DNA from: Falsiroseomonas bella
GTDB taxonomy: Bacteria > Pseudomonadota > Alphaproteobacteria > Acetobacterales > Acetobacteraceae
DNA: 64,000 nucleotides
Direction: 5' to 3'
Assembly: GCF_003173615.1 (NCBI RefSeq)
Contig: NZ_QGNA01000001.1
Location: 682,001-746,000, forward strand
Shown here: positions 8,730-17,794 of the stretch, one piece after another
Layout: every line of letters starts with the position of its first letter
Numbering within the stretch: position 1 is the stretch's first letter
Notes under the pieces: generated by a model
Seen by the model: the letters and a program-made list of their open reading frames with translations, nothing else
Database searches by the model: none
Told to the model about the DNA's origin: nothing
Translations under genes and position numbers: made by a program

Positions 8730-10202
8730 ATGACGGCCAGCGGGCGCGCGCTCCTCATCGTCGTGTTGGTCACCGCGGGCCTGGCCGGCTTCGTGGCGGC
8801 GCGCTTCGTGGCCGAGGCCCCGGCACCCATGCCCTCGCCCGCCGCGCCTTCGGCTGCCGCACCGGCGCCCGTCGCGGCGCCGGCATCCGCACCGTCGCCC
8901 GCCGCGCCGGTGGCGGAGCCGCGCCGCGCAACGCCGCCGACCGCCGTGGCCGCAGCCCCGCCGGCGGCAACACCCCCGGCCGCGACGACGACGCCGGCCG
9001 CCTCGCCGCCCGCCGCCACCGCCGCGACCCAGGCTGCGCCCGCGCCTCAGGAACCGCCGCGCTTCGACGTGGTGCGGGTCGGCGCGCGCGGTGCCGCCGT
9101 GGTCGCCGGCCGCGCCGCCGCGGGCGCGGAAGTGCTGCTGATGGAGGATGGCCGGGAGATCGCGCGCGCGCGCGCCGATGCCCGCGGCGAGTGGGTGATC
9201 CTGCCGCCGGAGCCGCTGCGGCCCGGCACCCGCCGCTTCATGCTGCTCGCCCGCCTTGGCGGCGAGGAGGTGGTCGGCCCGGACACCGTCGTGGTGGTGG
9301 TGCCCGAGCCCGCCCCGGCCGTGGCCGAGACGCCGCGCGGCGCGCCGCCCACCACGCTGGCCGAGGCCGCGCAGCCGCGGGGCGCCACTGCATCGCCGGT
9401 GCCGCCGGCGCGCCCCGACCCGGCCCCCGCCGCCACGGACCATGCCGTGGCGCGAGCCCCGTCGATCGCGCCGGCCGCGCCGCCTCCGGCGGACCGGCTC
9501 GCCGCCGCCGCACCGGGCCCGGAGGCCGCCGCGCCGCGCCCGACACCGCCCGCCGCCGAGCCGCGCGACGCGGCGCGGAGCGTTGCGGAGGCTCCGGCAC
9601 CGCGCGAGGAACCGCCCTCACGCCGCGCGGAGACGCCCGCCCAGCCGCTGGTCGTGCTGCTGCCCGGCACGCAGCCGGAGGCCCGTGTGCTGCAACGGGC
9701 CGCATCGCAGCCTGGCCTCGCGATCGGCCAGGTGGACTATGACGACGCCGGCAGCATCCGCTTCGCCGGCACCGCGCCGCCCGGCGCCACGCTCAGGCTC
9801 TATGTGAACGACCGGCACGCCGGGGATGCCCAGGCGGACGACCAGGGTCGCTGGGCGCTGGCACCCGGCGAGGCCGTGGAGATCGGCCGGCACCGGCTGC
9901 GGGTGGACCAGATCGCCGCGGCGGGCGTGGTCGCGGCGCGCATCGAGGTGCCCTTCCAGCGCGACCGCCTGCCGGATGCGGCGACCAGCGACGGACGCAT
10001 CGTGGTCCAGCCCGGCCACAGCCTCTGGCGGCTGGCGCGCGCCGTCTATGGCCAGGGCGTGCGCTACACGGTGATCTACGACGCGAATCGCGAGCAGATC
10101 CGCAACCCGAACCTGATCTTCCCGGGTCAGGTCTTCACCATGCCGGGCATGTCGCCTGAGGGCGCATCGGCCGCGCCAGCCGATTCCAGCCGGTCCAGAT
10201 AG
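8730..10202 (+). CDS. LysM peptidoglycan-binding domain protein
   Basis: Membrane-anchored envelope protein, 490 residues. One N-terminal helix (about residues 7-27) is followed by an Ala/Pro-rich low-complexity linker. Then come an Ig-like/BON-like module ([17 protein letters not shown] onward, about 110-190), a second Pro/Ala linker, a second similar module (about 335-415) and a C-terminal LysM domain (about 425-472, [17 protein letters not shown]). This is a common alphaproteobacterial cell-wall binding architecture. The ATG at 8730 is preferred over an in-frame GTG at 8703, which sits in the right arm of an inverted repeat. The 3' end overlaps the convergent gene 10127-10606 by 76 nt. Confidence 0.85.
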   Translation: MTASGRALLIVVLVTAGLAGFVAARFVAEAPAPMPSPAAPSAAAPAPVAAPASAPSPAAPVAEPRRATPPTAVAAAPPAATPPAATTTPAASPPAATAATQAAPAPQEPPRFDVVRVGARGAAVVAGRAAAGAEVLLMEDGREIARARADARGEWVILPPEPLRPGTRRFMLLARLGGEEVVGPDTVVVVVPEPAPAVAETPRGAPPTTLAEAAQPRGATASPVPPARPDPAPAATDHAVARAPSIAPAAPPPADRLAAAAPGPEAAAPRPTPPAAEPRDAARSVAEAPAPREEPPSRRAETPAQPLVVLLPGTQPEARVLQRAASQPGLAIGQVDYDDAGSIRFAGTAPPGATLRLYVNDRHAGDAQADDQGRWALAPGEAVEIGRHRLRVDQIAAAGVVAARIEVPFQRDRLPDAATSDGRIVVQPGHSLWRLARAVYGQGVRYTVIYDANREQIRNPNLIFPGQVFTMPGMSPEGASAAPADSSRSR

Positions 10203-10606
10203 GGATCGAGGGCCAGCGCGAAGCCCACCATCCGCCCGACCAGGGCGGTGGCCGTGGTCGGCGCCGGCAGTTGTTCCTCCGCCTCCAGCCGCAGGCGATG
10301 GTCGGGCAGCAGGCTGAGACGCCAGCCCACCGGAAGATCCGCCGGCAGCGCGCCGAGGGCCGCCAACGTGCCCGCCCGATGCCCCGGGGATTCGGCGGTG
10401 TAGGGGATGGCGCCGGCCGTGGCGGTCAGCCGCATCCGCCCCTCCGCGAGCCGCGCCTCGCAGCGGCGCCCGCGCCAGACGAAGCGGAGCGAGGGGGCGG
10501 CACGCGGGTGCAGGCTGCCATCCCCCTCGACCAGGAAGGGACCATGCGGGAAGGGCGCATCGGGCGGGCAGGCCTTGCGGCACGCCGGATCGGGGGCGGA
10601 CGGCAT
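10127..10606 (-). CDS. Conserved hypothetical protein, 159 residues
   Basis: The sequence begins [20 protein letters not shown] and has a soluble, mixed character with an acidic C-terminal helix ([10 protein letters not shown]). No catalytic motif is recognised. It is supported by a clean reading frame that fills the space between the LysM gene and psd, with amphipathic rather than shadow-like composition. It overlaps the LysM gene end on the opposite strand by 76 nt and is divergent from psd. Two Cys residues in the N-terminus (PACRKACP) could be functional. Function unknown. Confidence 0.55.
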   Translation of the reverse strand: MPSAPDPACRKACPPDAPFPHGPFLVEGDGSLHPRAAPSLRFVWRGRRCEARLAEGRMRLTATAGAIPYTAESPGHRAGTLAALGALPADLPVGWRLSLLPDHRLRLEAEEQLPAPTTATALVGRMVGFALALDPYLDRLESAGAADAPSGDMPGMVKT

Positions 10607-10651
10607 GGCCTCATGTTGTCCGGGAAAGGTGAAGGGACCATAACCCGCCGC

Positions 10652-11338
10652 ATGGACCTCTCCTCGACCATTCGCATGGTGCTGGCGAAGCCGCACCCCG
10701 CTGGCCGGCCCTTCATCTGGGGCGGCGCCGCGGTCGCCGTGATCGGCGGCCTGATCCTCGGCAGCTGGCTGTTCTGGATCGGCGCGGCCTTCACCGCATT
10801 CTGCCTGTATTTCTTCCGCGACCCGGAGCGCGTGGTGCCGACCCGGCACCATGCCGTGGTGGCGCCGGCCGATGGCCGCGTCGTCTCCGTCGCGCCCGCC
10901 GTCCCGCCGGCCGAGCTCGGCCTGGGCGACGCGCCGCGCTGGCGCGTGGCGATCTTCCTCTCGGTGCTCGACGTGCATGTGAACCGTGCGCCGATCGAGG
11001 GGCGCGTCACGCGCATCGCCTATCGCCACGGCGCCTTCGTCAACGCCGCGCTCGACAAGGCGAGCGAGGACAACGAGCGCAACGCGCTGGCGATCCGCAC
11101 GCCGGACGGGCGCGACCTGGCGGTGGTGCAGATCGCCGGCCTGATCGCGCGGCGCATCGTCTGCACCGTGCGGGAGGGCGAGATGCTGGCCACCGGCGAG
11201 CGCTTCGGCATCATCCGCTTCGGCAGCCGCACGGACGTCTACCTGCCCGAGGGCGTGCGGCCGATGGTGGCGGAGGGCCAGACGATGATCGGCGGAGAGA
11301 CGGTGATCGCCGAGCTGCCGCCGCTGGTGCCGCGATGA
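10652..11338 (+). CDS. psd: Phosphatidylserine decarboxylase, short form
   Basis: Makes phosphatidylethanolamine from phosphatidylserine. It is 228 residues, the short alphaproteobacterial form, with two N-terminal membrane segments. [16 protein letters not shown] is conserved, and the self-cleavage site FGSRTD is at residues 190-195 (cleavage Gly191-Ser192, Ser192 becoming the pyruvoyl group). The ATG at 10652 is preferred; an in-frame ATG at 10613 would add 13 residues and lacks a ribosome site. Its stop overlaps pssA by ATGA, so substrate-making and substrate-using enzymes are coupled. Confidence 0.95.
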   Translation: MDLSSTIRMVLAKPHPAGRPFIWGGAAVAVIGGLILGSWLFWIGAAFTAFCLYFFRDPERVVPTRHHAVVAPADGRVVSVAPAVPPAELGLGDAPRWRVAIFLSVLDVHVNRAPIEGRVTRIAYRHGAFVNAALDKASEDNERNALAIRTPDGRDLAVVQIAGLIARRIVCTVREGEMLATGERFGIIRFGSRTDVYLPEGVRPMVAEGQTMIGGETVIAELPPLVPR

Positions 11339-12216
11339 GCGAGCCGGCGCGGCGGCCCGCCTCGCTGCACCGGCGCCTCGGCCGGCGCTTCCGGCCGCGG
11401 ACGCGACCGCGCTTCGAGGGCCTGTCCTTCAACCGGCTGATCCCGAACATCCTGACCATGCTCGGCCTCTGCGCCGGGCTGGTGGCGATCCGCTTCGCCA
11501 TCGACGGCCGCTGGCCGCAGGCGGCGACCTTCATCGTGGTGGCCGGCGTCATCGACGGGCTGGACGGGCGGCTGGCGCGGCTGCTGAAGGCGACCAGCCG
11601 CTTCGGCGCGGAATTCGACAGCCTGGCCGACTTCCTCTCCTTCGGCGTGGCGCCGGCGCTGGTGCTGTATCTCTGGTCCATGAACACCATCGGGCCGCTG
11701 GGCTTCGTGCCCTGCCTGCTCTTCGCCGTGTGCTCCTCGCTGCGCCTCGCGCGCTTCAACGCGGCGCTGGATGTGGGCCTGGAGAAGCCGAAGCCGGCCT
11801 ATGCCTACAACTTCTTCACCGGCGTGCCGGCGCCGGCCGGCGCGGGCTGCGCGCTGTTTCCGCTGTTTGCCGCGATCGCCTTCGGCGAATGGGGCTGGGA
11901 GGGCTTTGCCGCCGCGATCCGCCATCCGGTGTTCGTCGCCATCGTGCTGATCGCGGTCGGGGGGCTGATGGTGAGCACCCTCCCGACCTGGTCGTTCAAG
12001 AACTTCAAGGTCCCGCGCTCCGCGGTGCTGCCGCTTCTGCTCGGCGTCGGCTTCTATGTCGCGCTGCTGGTGGCGGAGCCCTGGGCGGCGCTGGCGGCGG
12101 CGGGGATCATCTATCTCGGCATGCTGCCCTTCTCCGTGCGGTCCTACCTGGCGCTGAAGGCGGAGGCCGAGGCGCTGATCGAGGATCCGCCCAAGGCACC
12201 CGCCAACCTGCCCTGA
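11335..12216 (+). CDS. pssA: CDP-diacylglycerol--serine O-phosphatidyltransferase
   Basis: Integral membrane enzyme that makes phosphatidylserine from CDP-diacylglycerol and serine, 293 residues. The CDP-alcohol phosphotransferase motif is complete: DGRLAR, a Gly eight residues later (FGAEFD) and the final Asp (SLAD). An Arg-rich cytoplasmic N-terminus precedes the first helix. It overlaps psd by 4 nt, the usual alphaproteobacterial psd-pssA pair. A 126-nt non-coding gap follows. Confidence 0.96.
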   Translation: MSEPARRPASLHRRLGRRFRPRTRPRFEGLSFNRLIPNILTMLGLCAGLVAIRFAIDGRWPQAATFIVVAGVIDGLDGRLARLLKATSRFGAEFDSLADFLSFGVAPALVLYLWSMNTIGPLGFVPCLLFAVCSSLRLARFNAALDVGLEKPKPAYAYNFFTGVPAPAGAGCALFPLFAAIAFGEWGWEGFAAAIRHPVFVAIVLIAVGGLMVSTLPTWSFKNFKVPRSAVLPLLLGVGFYVALLVAEPWAALAAAGIIYLGMLPFSVRSYLALKAEAEALIEDPPKAPANLP

Positions 12217-12342
12217 CCCTCGCGCTTCCCGCCAGGGTGGCGCGGGCAGGCTCAGCGGCTACCGGCAGGTTGTTGCCTATCGGGGGAAGGTCGGTGCAGC
12301 ATCCTTGCGCGCCTTCGCGGCGCGTTGAGGGAGCGAAAGCAC

Positions 12343-13176
12343 GTGAAACGTCTGCTGAGTGCGGCCGTGGCCGCGCTGTGCCTGGCCGGGCCCGCCCTCG
12401 CCCAGGATCCCGCGTTGCTCGAGCGCGGGCGCTACCTGGTCGAGGTCACCGCCGCCTGCGGCAACTGCCACACCCCGAAGGGCCCGACCGGCAACATCCC
12501 CGGCCGCGAGTTGGCCGGCGGCTTCACCATCGACGCGCCGCCCTTCCGCGCCGTCGCCTCCAACATCACGCCGGATCCAGAGACCGGCATCGGCCGCTGG
12601 ACCGACGCCCAGATTGCGCGCGCCATCCGCGAGGGCATCCGCCCCGATGGCAGCCTGATCGGCCCGCCGATGCCCATCGCGTTCTATCGCCACCTGTCGG
12701 ATCGCGACCTGGCCGCGATGGTCGCCTATCTCCGCACCGTGCCGCCGATCCGCAACGCGGTGGAGAAGAGCGTCTATCGCATCCCGCTGCCGCCGAACTA
12801 CGGGCCGCCGGTCACCTCGGTCGCCGCGCCGGCCGACAACGCCGTGGCGCGCGGCGAGTACCTGGCCGGTCCTGTCGCCCATTGCATGGAATGCCACACG
12901 CCAATGGGCGCCAACGGGCATCTCGACATGACGCGCATCGGCGCGGGCGGGCAGCAATTCCCCGGTCCCGGCGGCGTTGCGGTGGCGCGCAACCTCACCC
13001 CGACGGGCCTCGGCCAATGGAGCGACGCGGAGATCGCGCGCGCCATCCGCACCGGCGTCGCGCGAGACGGGTCACGCCTGATGCCGCCGATGGCCTTCTA
13101 CGCCTATGCGAACATGTCGGACCGCGACATGAGCGACCTGATCGCCTATCTGCGCTCGCTGCCGGCGCGGCAGTGA
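12343..13176 (+). CDS. Diheme c-type cytochrome
   Basis: Periplasmic electron carrier, 277 residues, with a clear signal peptide (MKRLLSAAVAALCLAGPALA, cleaved before QDP). Two class I cytochrome c domains carry CGNCH at residues 39-43 and CMECH at 181-185. Axial Met candidates lie in LIGPPMPIAFY and RLMPPMAFY. It resembles the cytochrome subunits of membrane alcohol/aldehyde dehydrogenases, but no dehydrogenase is adjacent. GTG at 12343 is chosen because GGGAG lies 9-13 nt upstream. The stop overlaps the next start (GTGA). Confidence 0.9.
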   Translation: MKRLLSAAVAALCLAGPALAQDPALLERGRYLVEVTAACGNCHTPKGPTGNIPGRELAGGFTIDAPPFRAVASNITPDPETGIGRWTDAQIARAIREGIRPDGSLIGPPMPIAFYRHLSDRDLAAMVAYLRTVPPIRNAVEKSVYRIPLPPNYGPPVTSVAAPADNAVARGEYLAGPVAHCMECHTPMGANGHLDMTRIGAGGQQFPGPGGVAVARNLTPTGLGQWSDAEIARAIRTGVARDGSRLMPPMAFYAYANMSDRDMSDLIAYLRSLPARQ

Positions 13177-13586
13177 GGATACGCGGCACCCTGCCGCTGA
13201 CCGTGGCGGGCCGCGCGGTGACGATCACCGGCGGCCCCTTCGACGCGATCCCGGAGGGCGCCTTCGGCGTCTGCCTGGAAGCCGCCTCGGAGAAGGCGTG
13301 GCTGGCCGACATCGCGCTGCCGACGCCCGATTTCGGCCTGCCCGATCCGGCGGCGCTGCGCGCGGCGGTCGCGGCGGCGCTGGCGCAGCTCGAGGCCGAG
13401 CCGGAGCGGCCGCTGCATGTCGGCTGCCGCGCCGGCATCGGCCGCACCGGCCTGTTCCTCGCCTGCCTCGCCCGCGCGGCCGGCGTGGAGGGCGATCCGC
13501 TGGACTATGTGCGCCGCCACTACCTGCCGCATGCCGCCGAGACGGAGGCGCAGCAGGCGATGGCGCGGGGCTTCACCTGGCCCTGA
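13173..13586 (+). CDS. Small protein-tyrosine/dual-specificity phosphatase-like protein
   Basis: Compact phosphatase of 137 residues. The active-site loop HVGCRAGIGRTG fits HC-like C-x5-R(S/T), with Cys85 and Arg91; the residue before the Cys is Gly rather than a direct His-Cys. The GTG start lies inside the stop of the diheme cytochrome gene (GTGA), so translation is coupled. The C-terminus overlaps the convergent EamA gene by 14 nt. Substrate unknown; the link to a cytochrome is unusual. Confidence 0.8.
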   Translation: MRIRGTLPLTVAGRAVTITGGPFDAIPEGAFGVCLEAASEKAWLADIALPTPDFGLPDPAALRAAVAAALAQLEAEPERPLHVGCRAGIGRTGLFLACLARAAGVEGDPLDYVRRHYLPHAAETEAQQAMARGFTWP

Positions 13587-14496
13587 GGACGCCGGTCAGC
13601 CACCCGGTCACGCGCCCGTCGATCAGCAGCAGCCCGAGCGCGATCACCGCCATGCCCGCGAAATGCCGCGGCGCCAGCGTCTCGCCGAGCATCTGCGTGC
13701 CGAGCAGCAGCGCGGTGACCGGCACCAGCAGCGTCACCAGCATGGCATTCGTCGCCCCGGCACGGGCGATCAGCGCGTAGAACATCCAGTAGGCGAGCGC
13801 GGTCGAGAACAGGCCGAAGCCGACCAGCGCCAGCACGGCGGAAGCCGGCGGCGCGGCGAAGGTCCAGGGCTGGTCGAAGATGAGCACCAGCGGCAGCAGC
13901 ATCAGCGTCGAGGACAGGCACTGCCCGGCGGCCGTCGGCAGCGGGGCGAGCCCCGCCCGCTTCACGCGCCGCGACCAGACGCCCGAGAGCCCGTAGGAGA
14001 GGCAGGCGCCGAGGGCGAGCGCGATGCCGAGCAGCTCCGCGCCATGCCCGGCCGCGAACACCGCGGGACCCGCCAGGATGGCGACCCCGAGCAGGCCGGT
14101 GAGCGTGCCAGCCAGGCGGTTCGGCGTGAGCTTCTCGTCCGTGGTCAACCAGTGCGCACAGAGCACCGCGAAGACCGGCGTCGCCGCATTCACCACCGCC
14201 GCGAGGACGGAGGGGATGAAGAGCTGCGCCGTAACGATCAGCACGAAGGGCAGCGCGTTGTTGAGCAGGCCCATCCCCGCGCAGGCCATCCACGCCTCCC
14301 GCCCACGCGGCAGCGCCAGGCCGAGCAGCCGGCAGGCGAGCAGCAGCGCCGCCGCGGCGATCCCGACGCGCGCGAGCACGATGGTGAAGGGCGGAAAGCC
14401 CGTCAGCGCGATGGCGACGAAGTAGAAGGACGCACCCCAGACCAGGGAAAGGGCGAGGAGCAATCCCCATTGCTGCGGCGTCATCGGGCCCGGCAT
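13573..14496 (-). CDS. EamA/DMT-family transporter
   Basis: Drug/metabolite transporter family exporter, about 307 residues, with ten predicted helices in two EamA repeats (first repeat GLLLALSLVWGASFYFVAIAL, second repeat starting near LSYGLSGVWSRRV). Such proteins export amino acids or other small metabolites. The start at 14496 (MPGPMTPQQWG) is chosen because the preceding in-frame codons look non-coding; 14484 is a close alternative. Convergent with the phosphatase gene. Confidence 0.85.
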   Translation of the reverse strand: MPGPMTPQQWGLLLALSLVWGASFYFVAIALTGFPPFTIVLARVGIAAAALLLACRLLGLALPRGREAWMACAGMGLLNNALPFVLIVTAQLFIPSVLAAVVNAATPVFAVLCAHWLTTDEKLTPNRLAGTLTGLLGVAILAGPAVFAAGHGAELLGIALALGACLSYGLSGVWSRRVKRAGLAPLPTAAGQCLSSTLMLLPLVLIFDQPWTFAAPPASAVLALVGFGLFSTALAYWMFYALIARAGATNAMLVTLLVPVTALLLGTQMLGETLAPRHFAGMAVIALGLLLIDGRVTGWLTGVLRAR

Positions 14497-14595
14497 GGCG
14501 GTATCTGGGCCCGCTTCGGCCCCGCGCGCCATCCGCGTGTTGCGCGCATCCGGAATGCGCGGTTGCTCCCTCTCCACCCAAAGGGGGGAGAGGGC

Positions 14596-15771
14596 TCAAC
14601 GCGCGGGCGTCGCTTCCATGAGCTGCGCGGTCACCATCCGCCGCACCGGCGCCAGCGCCGAGCCGAGCCGCAGCACGGCGCCGCGCAGGAGGCGCGCCGG
14701 CGCACGGTCGTCCGTGTAGAGGCTCGCGATGGTGTTGGTCGCGGCGTAGAGCGGCGCCGTCGCGATCCGATGCGCGCGCTCATACCGCAGCAGCCCGCCG
14801 GGATCGGCGATGTCGCGCCCGCGCGCCAGGGATGCGCGGATCTCCTTCGCCAGCCGCGCCGCGCCAGCCAGGCCGAAATTGAAGCCATGCGCGGTGACCG
14901 GATGCATCCCCACCGCCGCATCGCCCACCAGCGCGAAGCGCGTGCCGACGAAGCGCATGGCGTAGGTGGTCACCAGCGGATAGGCATGGCGCGTGCCGAC
15001 CAGGCGCATCGCGCCCCAGCGATCCTGCGTGCGCCGCGTCGCATCGGCGCCGAAAGCCTCGGGCGTCATCGCCATGAGGTCTGCGATCTCGCGGGCCGAC
15101 AAGGTGAGCACGATGGAGGAGACGTCGCCGTTCAACGGCAGCATCGCCACGGTCTGCCCGTGCCCGAACCACTCCGTCGCGACGCCGCCATGCGGCTTCT
15201 CATGCGCGACGCGGGCCACCAGCATGGACTTGCCGAGGTCGCGCATGCGCGTCGCGATCCCCATCTGGCGCCGCGCCTCCGACATGCGCGTGTCGGCGGC
15301 GACCACCAGCTTCGCGCGGATCGTCTGGCCATCGGCCAGCGTCAGCCGGCCATGCCGCGGCGAGGTTTCCACCGCCGTCACGGCAACCCCCGCCAGCAGT
15401 GTCGCGCAGCCGGTCTCGCGCACGCTCTCGTGCAGCGCGCGGCGGATCAGGTGGTTCGGCACCAGCATCCCGAGCGGCGTCTCGCCCGGCGGCGAGAAAT
15501 CCAGCACGAAGGGGGATGCGCCGTCCTGCACGCGCGCGTGCCGCAGCGGCGCCATTTCGTTGGCCGGGATGCGGTCCCAGGCCTCGATCTCCTGCAGGAT
15601 TTCCTGCGAGCGATGGGTCAGCGCGATCTCGCGCCCATCGAAGGCGGGATCGGCGATGGCCGCTTCCGGCGCGCGCTCGACCAGCACGACGGAAATCCCG
15701 CTGCCGGCGAGCAGCCGCGCGAAGGAAAGCCCCGCAGGGCCAGCGCCGATGACGGCGATGTCGCATTCCAT
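14596..15771 (-). CDS. ubiM: UbiM-like FAD-dependent ubiquinone-biosynthesis hydroxylase
   Basis: Flavin monooxygenase of the UbiH/UbiF/UbiM group, 391 residues. It has the N-terminal FAD fold DIAVIGAGPAGLSFARLL, the DG-type region LVVAADTRMS and the second FAD motif GDAAVGMHPVTAHGFNFGL. The latter resembles UbiM, which hydroxylates the ubiquinone ring, rather than UbiH (GDAAHTIHP). The ATG at 15771 has GGAGGG 7 nt upstream. It is 44 nt downstream of the CaiB-type gene on the same strand. Alternatives are a 2-octaprenyl-phenol hydroxylase or a general aromatic hydroxylase. Confidence 0.78.
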   Translation of the reverse strand: MECDIAVIGAGPAGLSFARLLAGSGISVVLVERAPEAAIADPAFDGREIALTHRSQEILQEIEAWDRIPANEMAPLRHARVQDGASPFVLDFSPPGETPLGMLVPNHLIRRALHESVRETGCATLLAGVAVTAVETSPRHGRLTLADGQTIRAKLVVAADTRMSEARRQMGIATRMRDLGKSMLVARVAHEKPHGGVATEWFGHGQTVAMLPLNGDVSSIVLTLSAREIADLMAMTPEAFGADATRRTQDRWGAMRLVGTRHAYPLVTTYAMRFVGTRFALVGDAAVGMHPVTAHGFNFGLAGAARLAKEIRASLARGRDIADPGGLLRYERAHRIATAPLYAATNTIASLYTDDRAPARLLRGAVLRLGSALAPVRRMVTAQLMEATPAR

Positions 15772-15815
15772 CCCCGAACCCTCCGCGGATCCCGCCCGCG
15801 CCGCCATGACCTAGG

Positions 15816-17048
15816 TCAGGTCCGGCGCTTGTCCACCACGATTCCGGTCGCGGCGAGTTCGGCGATCTGCTCCTCCGTGAAGCCATGCGCGGCCAGGATC
15901 GCCGCGCCATGCTCGTTGAAGCGCGGCGGCACCGCGCGGGTGCCGCCCGGCGTGCGGCTCATCTTGATCGGCGTGCCGAGGCCCCGATACCAGCCGAGCT
16001 CCGTCACCATCTGGCGATGCGCGGTGTGCGCGGCCTGCATCGTCTCGTCCACATGCAGCACGGGGCCGGCGGGGACGCCGCTGCGCAGCAGCTTGTCGGC
16101 CAGCTCATGCCCATCCTCCTGCGAGAGCCGCTCATCGAGGATGGCGTCGAGCGCCTCGCGGTTGGCCAGGCGCAGCGCATTGGTCGCGAAGCGCGGGTCC
16201 TTCGGAAGGTCATCCAGGCCAAGGAAGGCGCAGAAGCGCCGGAAAGTCGGCTCGTTGCCGATCGCACAAAAAATCTCGCAGGTCCGCGTGCGGTATTTCG
16301 AGTAGGGGCTGATGTTCGGATGCGGGTTGCCGGTCGCCTTGGGCCGCTTGCCATTCAGGAAGTGGTTGGCCGCCTGGGGATGCAGCAGCGCCATGCCGCA
16401 ATCATGCAGCGTCATGTCCAGGAACTGGCCCTGGCCGCTGCGCTGACGCTCCTGCAGCGCCATCAGGATGCCGATGCAGGAATAGAGGCCGGTGGCGAGA
16501 TCCACGATCGGCGTGCCCATGCGCAACGGCCCGGTCGTGTCGTTGCCGTTGATGGACATCAGCCCGACCATCGCCTGGATCACCGCGTCATAGCCCGGCA
16601 GCGCGCCGAGCGGCCCGTCGGCGCCGAAGCCGGAGACGCGGCAATGCACCAGGCGCGGGAAGCGCTGCGACAGCACCGCGTAGCCGATGCCCCATTTCTC
16701 CATGCTGCCAGGCTTGTAGTTCTCGATCAGCACGTCGGCGCCCTCGAGCAGGCGCAGCAGCACCGCGCGCCCCTCCGGCTTCGAGAGGTCGAGCGCGAGC
16801 GAGCGCTTGTTGCGGTTCACGCCGATGAAGTAGCTGGCGTCCGCGTCATGGAAGGGCGGGCCCCAGTCACGCACCTCGTCGCCCTGCGGCGGCTCGATCT
16901 TGATCACCTCGGCACCGTGATCCGACAGGATCATCGTGCAGTAGGGGCCGCCGAGCACGCGCGTCAGGTCGATCACCTTCAGGCCGGCCAGCGCGCCGGG
17001 GGACAGCGCCAGGCCCTTGCCCTCGGTCATGGGCACCGCGTCCGTCAT
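15816..17048 (-). CDS. CaiB/BaiF (class III) CoA-transferase
   Basis: Family III CoA-transferase, 410 residues. It begins with LAGLKVIDLTRVLGGPYC and continues EVIKIEPPQGDEVRDW, both typical of the family; the catalytic Asp is expected in VDLATGLYS. It moves CoA between carboxylic acids. The ATG overlaps the stop of the upstream class I CoA-transferase beta gene (17045-17794), giving an alpha-beta-CaiB operon of two unrelated CoA-transferase types. Substrates cannot be deduced. Confidence 0.92.
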   Translation of the reverse strand: MTDAVPMTEGKGLALSPGALAGLKVIDLTRVLGGPYCTMILSDHGAEVIKIEPPQGDEVRDWGPPFHDADASYFIGVNRNKRSLALDLSKPEGRAVLLRLLEGADVLIENYKPGSMEKWGIGYAVLSQRFPRLVHCRVSGFGADGPLGALPGYDAVIQAMVGLMSINGNDTTGPLRMGTPIVDLATGLYSCIGILMALQERQRSGQGQFLDMTLHDCGMALLHPQAANHFLNGKRPKATGNPHPNISPYSKYRTRTCEIFCAIGNEPTFRRFCAFLGLDDLPKDPRFATNALRLANREALDAILDERLSQEDGHELADKLLRSGVPAGPVLHVDETMQAAHTAHRQMVTELGWYRGLGTPIKMSRTPGGTRAVPPRFNEHGAAILAAHGFTEEQIAELAATGIVVDKRRT

Positions 17049-17794
17049 GCCGCCTGTTTCCTTCCGAAGACCCGGGCGCAGAATTCCGGGTAGGTTTCCA
17101 GCATCTCGTCGCAGACCGGGCCGCGCAGCAGCGCGAGCTCCGCATCGGTCGGGTCGGGCGTCTCCGGCACCGCATCGGCGACATCGAAGTCGAAGCCGGT
17201 GGCCGCGCGGATGGACTGCACGCTCTCGCCGGGATGCACGCTCTCCAGCGCGAATCGCGCGCGGTCGGGGTGGAAGCGGAACACGCAACGCCCCGTCACC
17301 AGCGCCTGCGCCGTGCCGCGGCGAAACACGCCGGGCGGCGAGACGCCGGGGGCGGAGACGTTGTCCACACGCTGCACCAGCACGCGCGGCGAATGCTCCT
17401 CGCGGAACAGGATCGTACGGGGCGTCATGAAATACATGAAGGCGCTTCCGAAGCTGCCCGGGAAGCGCACGCCGGTGCCGGGCCATTCGCCGGTGCCGAC
17501 CAGGTTGATGTTCGCCTGGCCATCGATCTGCCCGCCGCCGAGGAAGAACAGGTCGATGCGGCCCTGGCCGGTCAGGTCGAACAGCTCGCGCGAGCCTTCG
17601 GTGAAGGGATTGCCCGAACGCTTGTGCAGCAGGGAGAGTCGCACCGGATGGCCCTGCTTGCGCAGCAGCCAGCAGGCCGCGGCGGGAATCGGCGAAGCGG
17701 CGCCCACCGCGATGTGCCGCGCCGGCGGCGCCGCGGGGTCCAGGATCAGTCGCGCCAGCGTGGCGGCCAGGCGTTCCTCGGGCTGGATGCTCAT
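17045..17794 (-). CDS. Class I CoA-transferase, beta subunit (IpdB/CatJ-like)
   Basis: 249 residues, in the NagB/RpiA/CoA-transferase fold. GAASPIPAAACWLLRKQG near the N-terminus and LVGTGEWPGTGVRFPGSFG in the middle are typical of the beta-type chain. The chain lacks the SENG motif of ordinary 3-oxoacid CoA-transferases, which is reminiscent of IpdB-type ring-opening hydrolases. It overlaps the alpha gene stop at its 5' end and the CaiB-type start at its 3' end by 4 nt each. Confidence 0.85.
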   Translation of the reverse strand: MSIQPEERLAATLARLILDPAAPPARHIAVGAASPIPAAACWLLRKQGHPVRLSLLHKRSGNPFTEGSRELFDLTGQGRIDLFFLGGGQIDGQANINLVGTGEWPGTGVRFPGSFGSAFMYFMTPRTILFREEHSPRVLVQRVDNVSAPGVSPPGVFRRGTAQALVTGRCVFRFHPDRARFALESVHPGESVQSIRAATGFDFDVADAVPETPDPTDAELALLRGPVCDEMLETYPEFCARVFGRKQAA

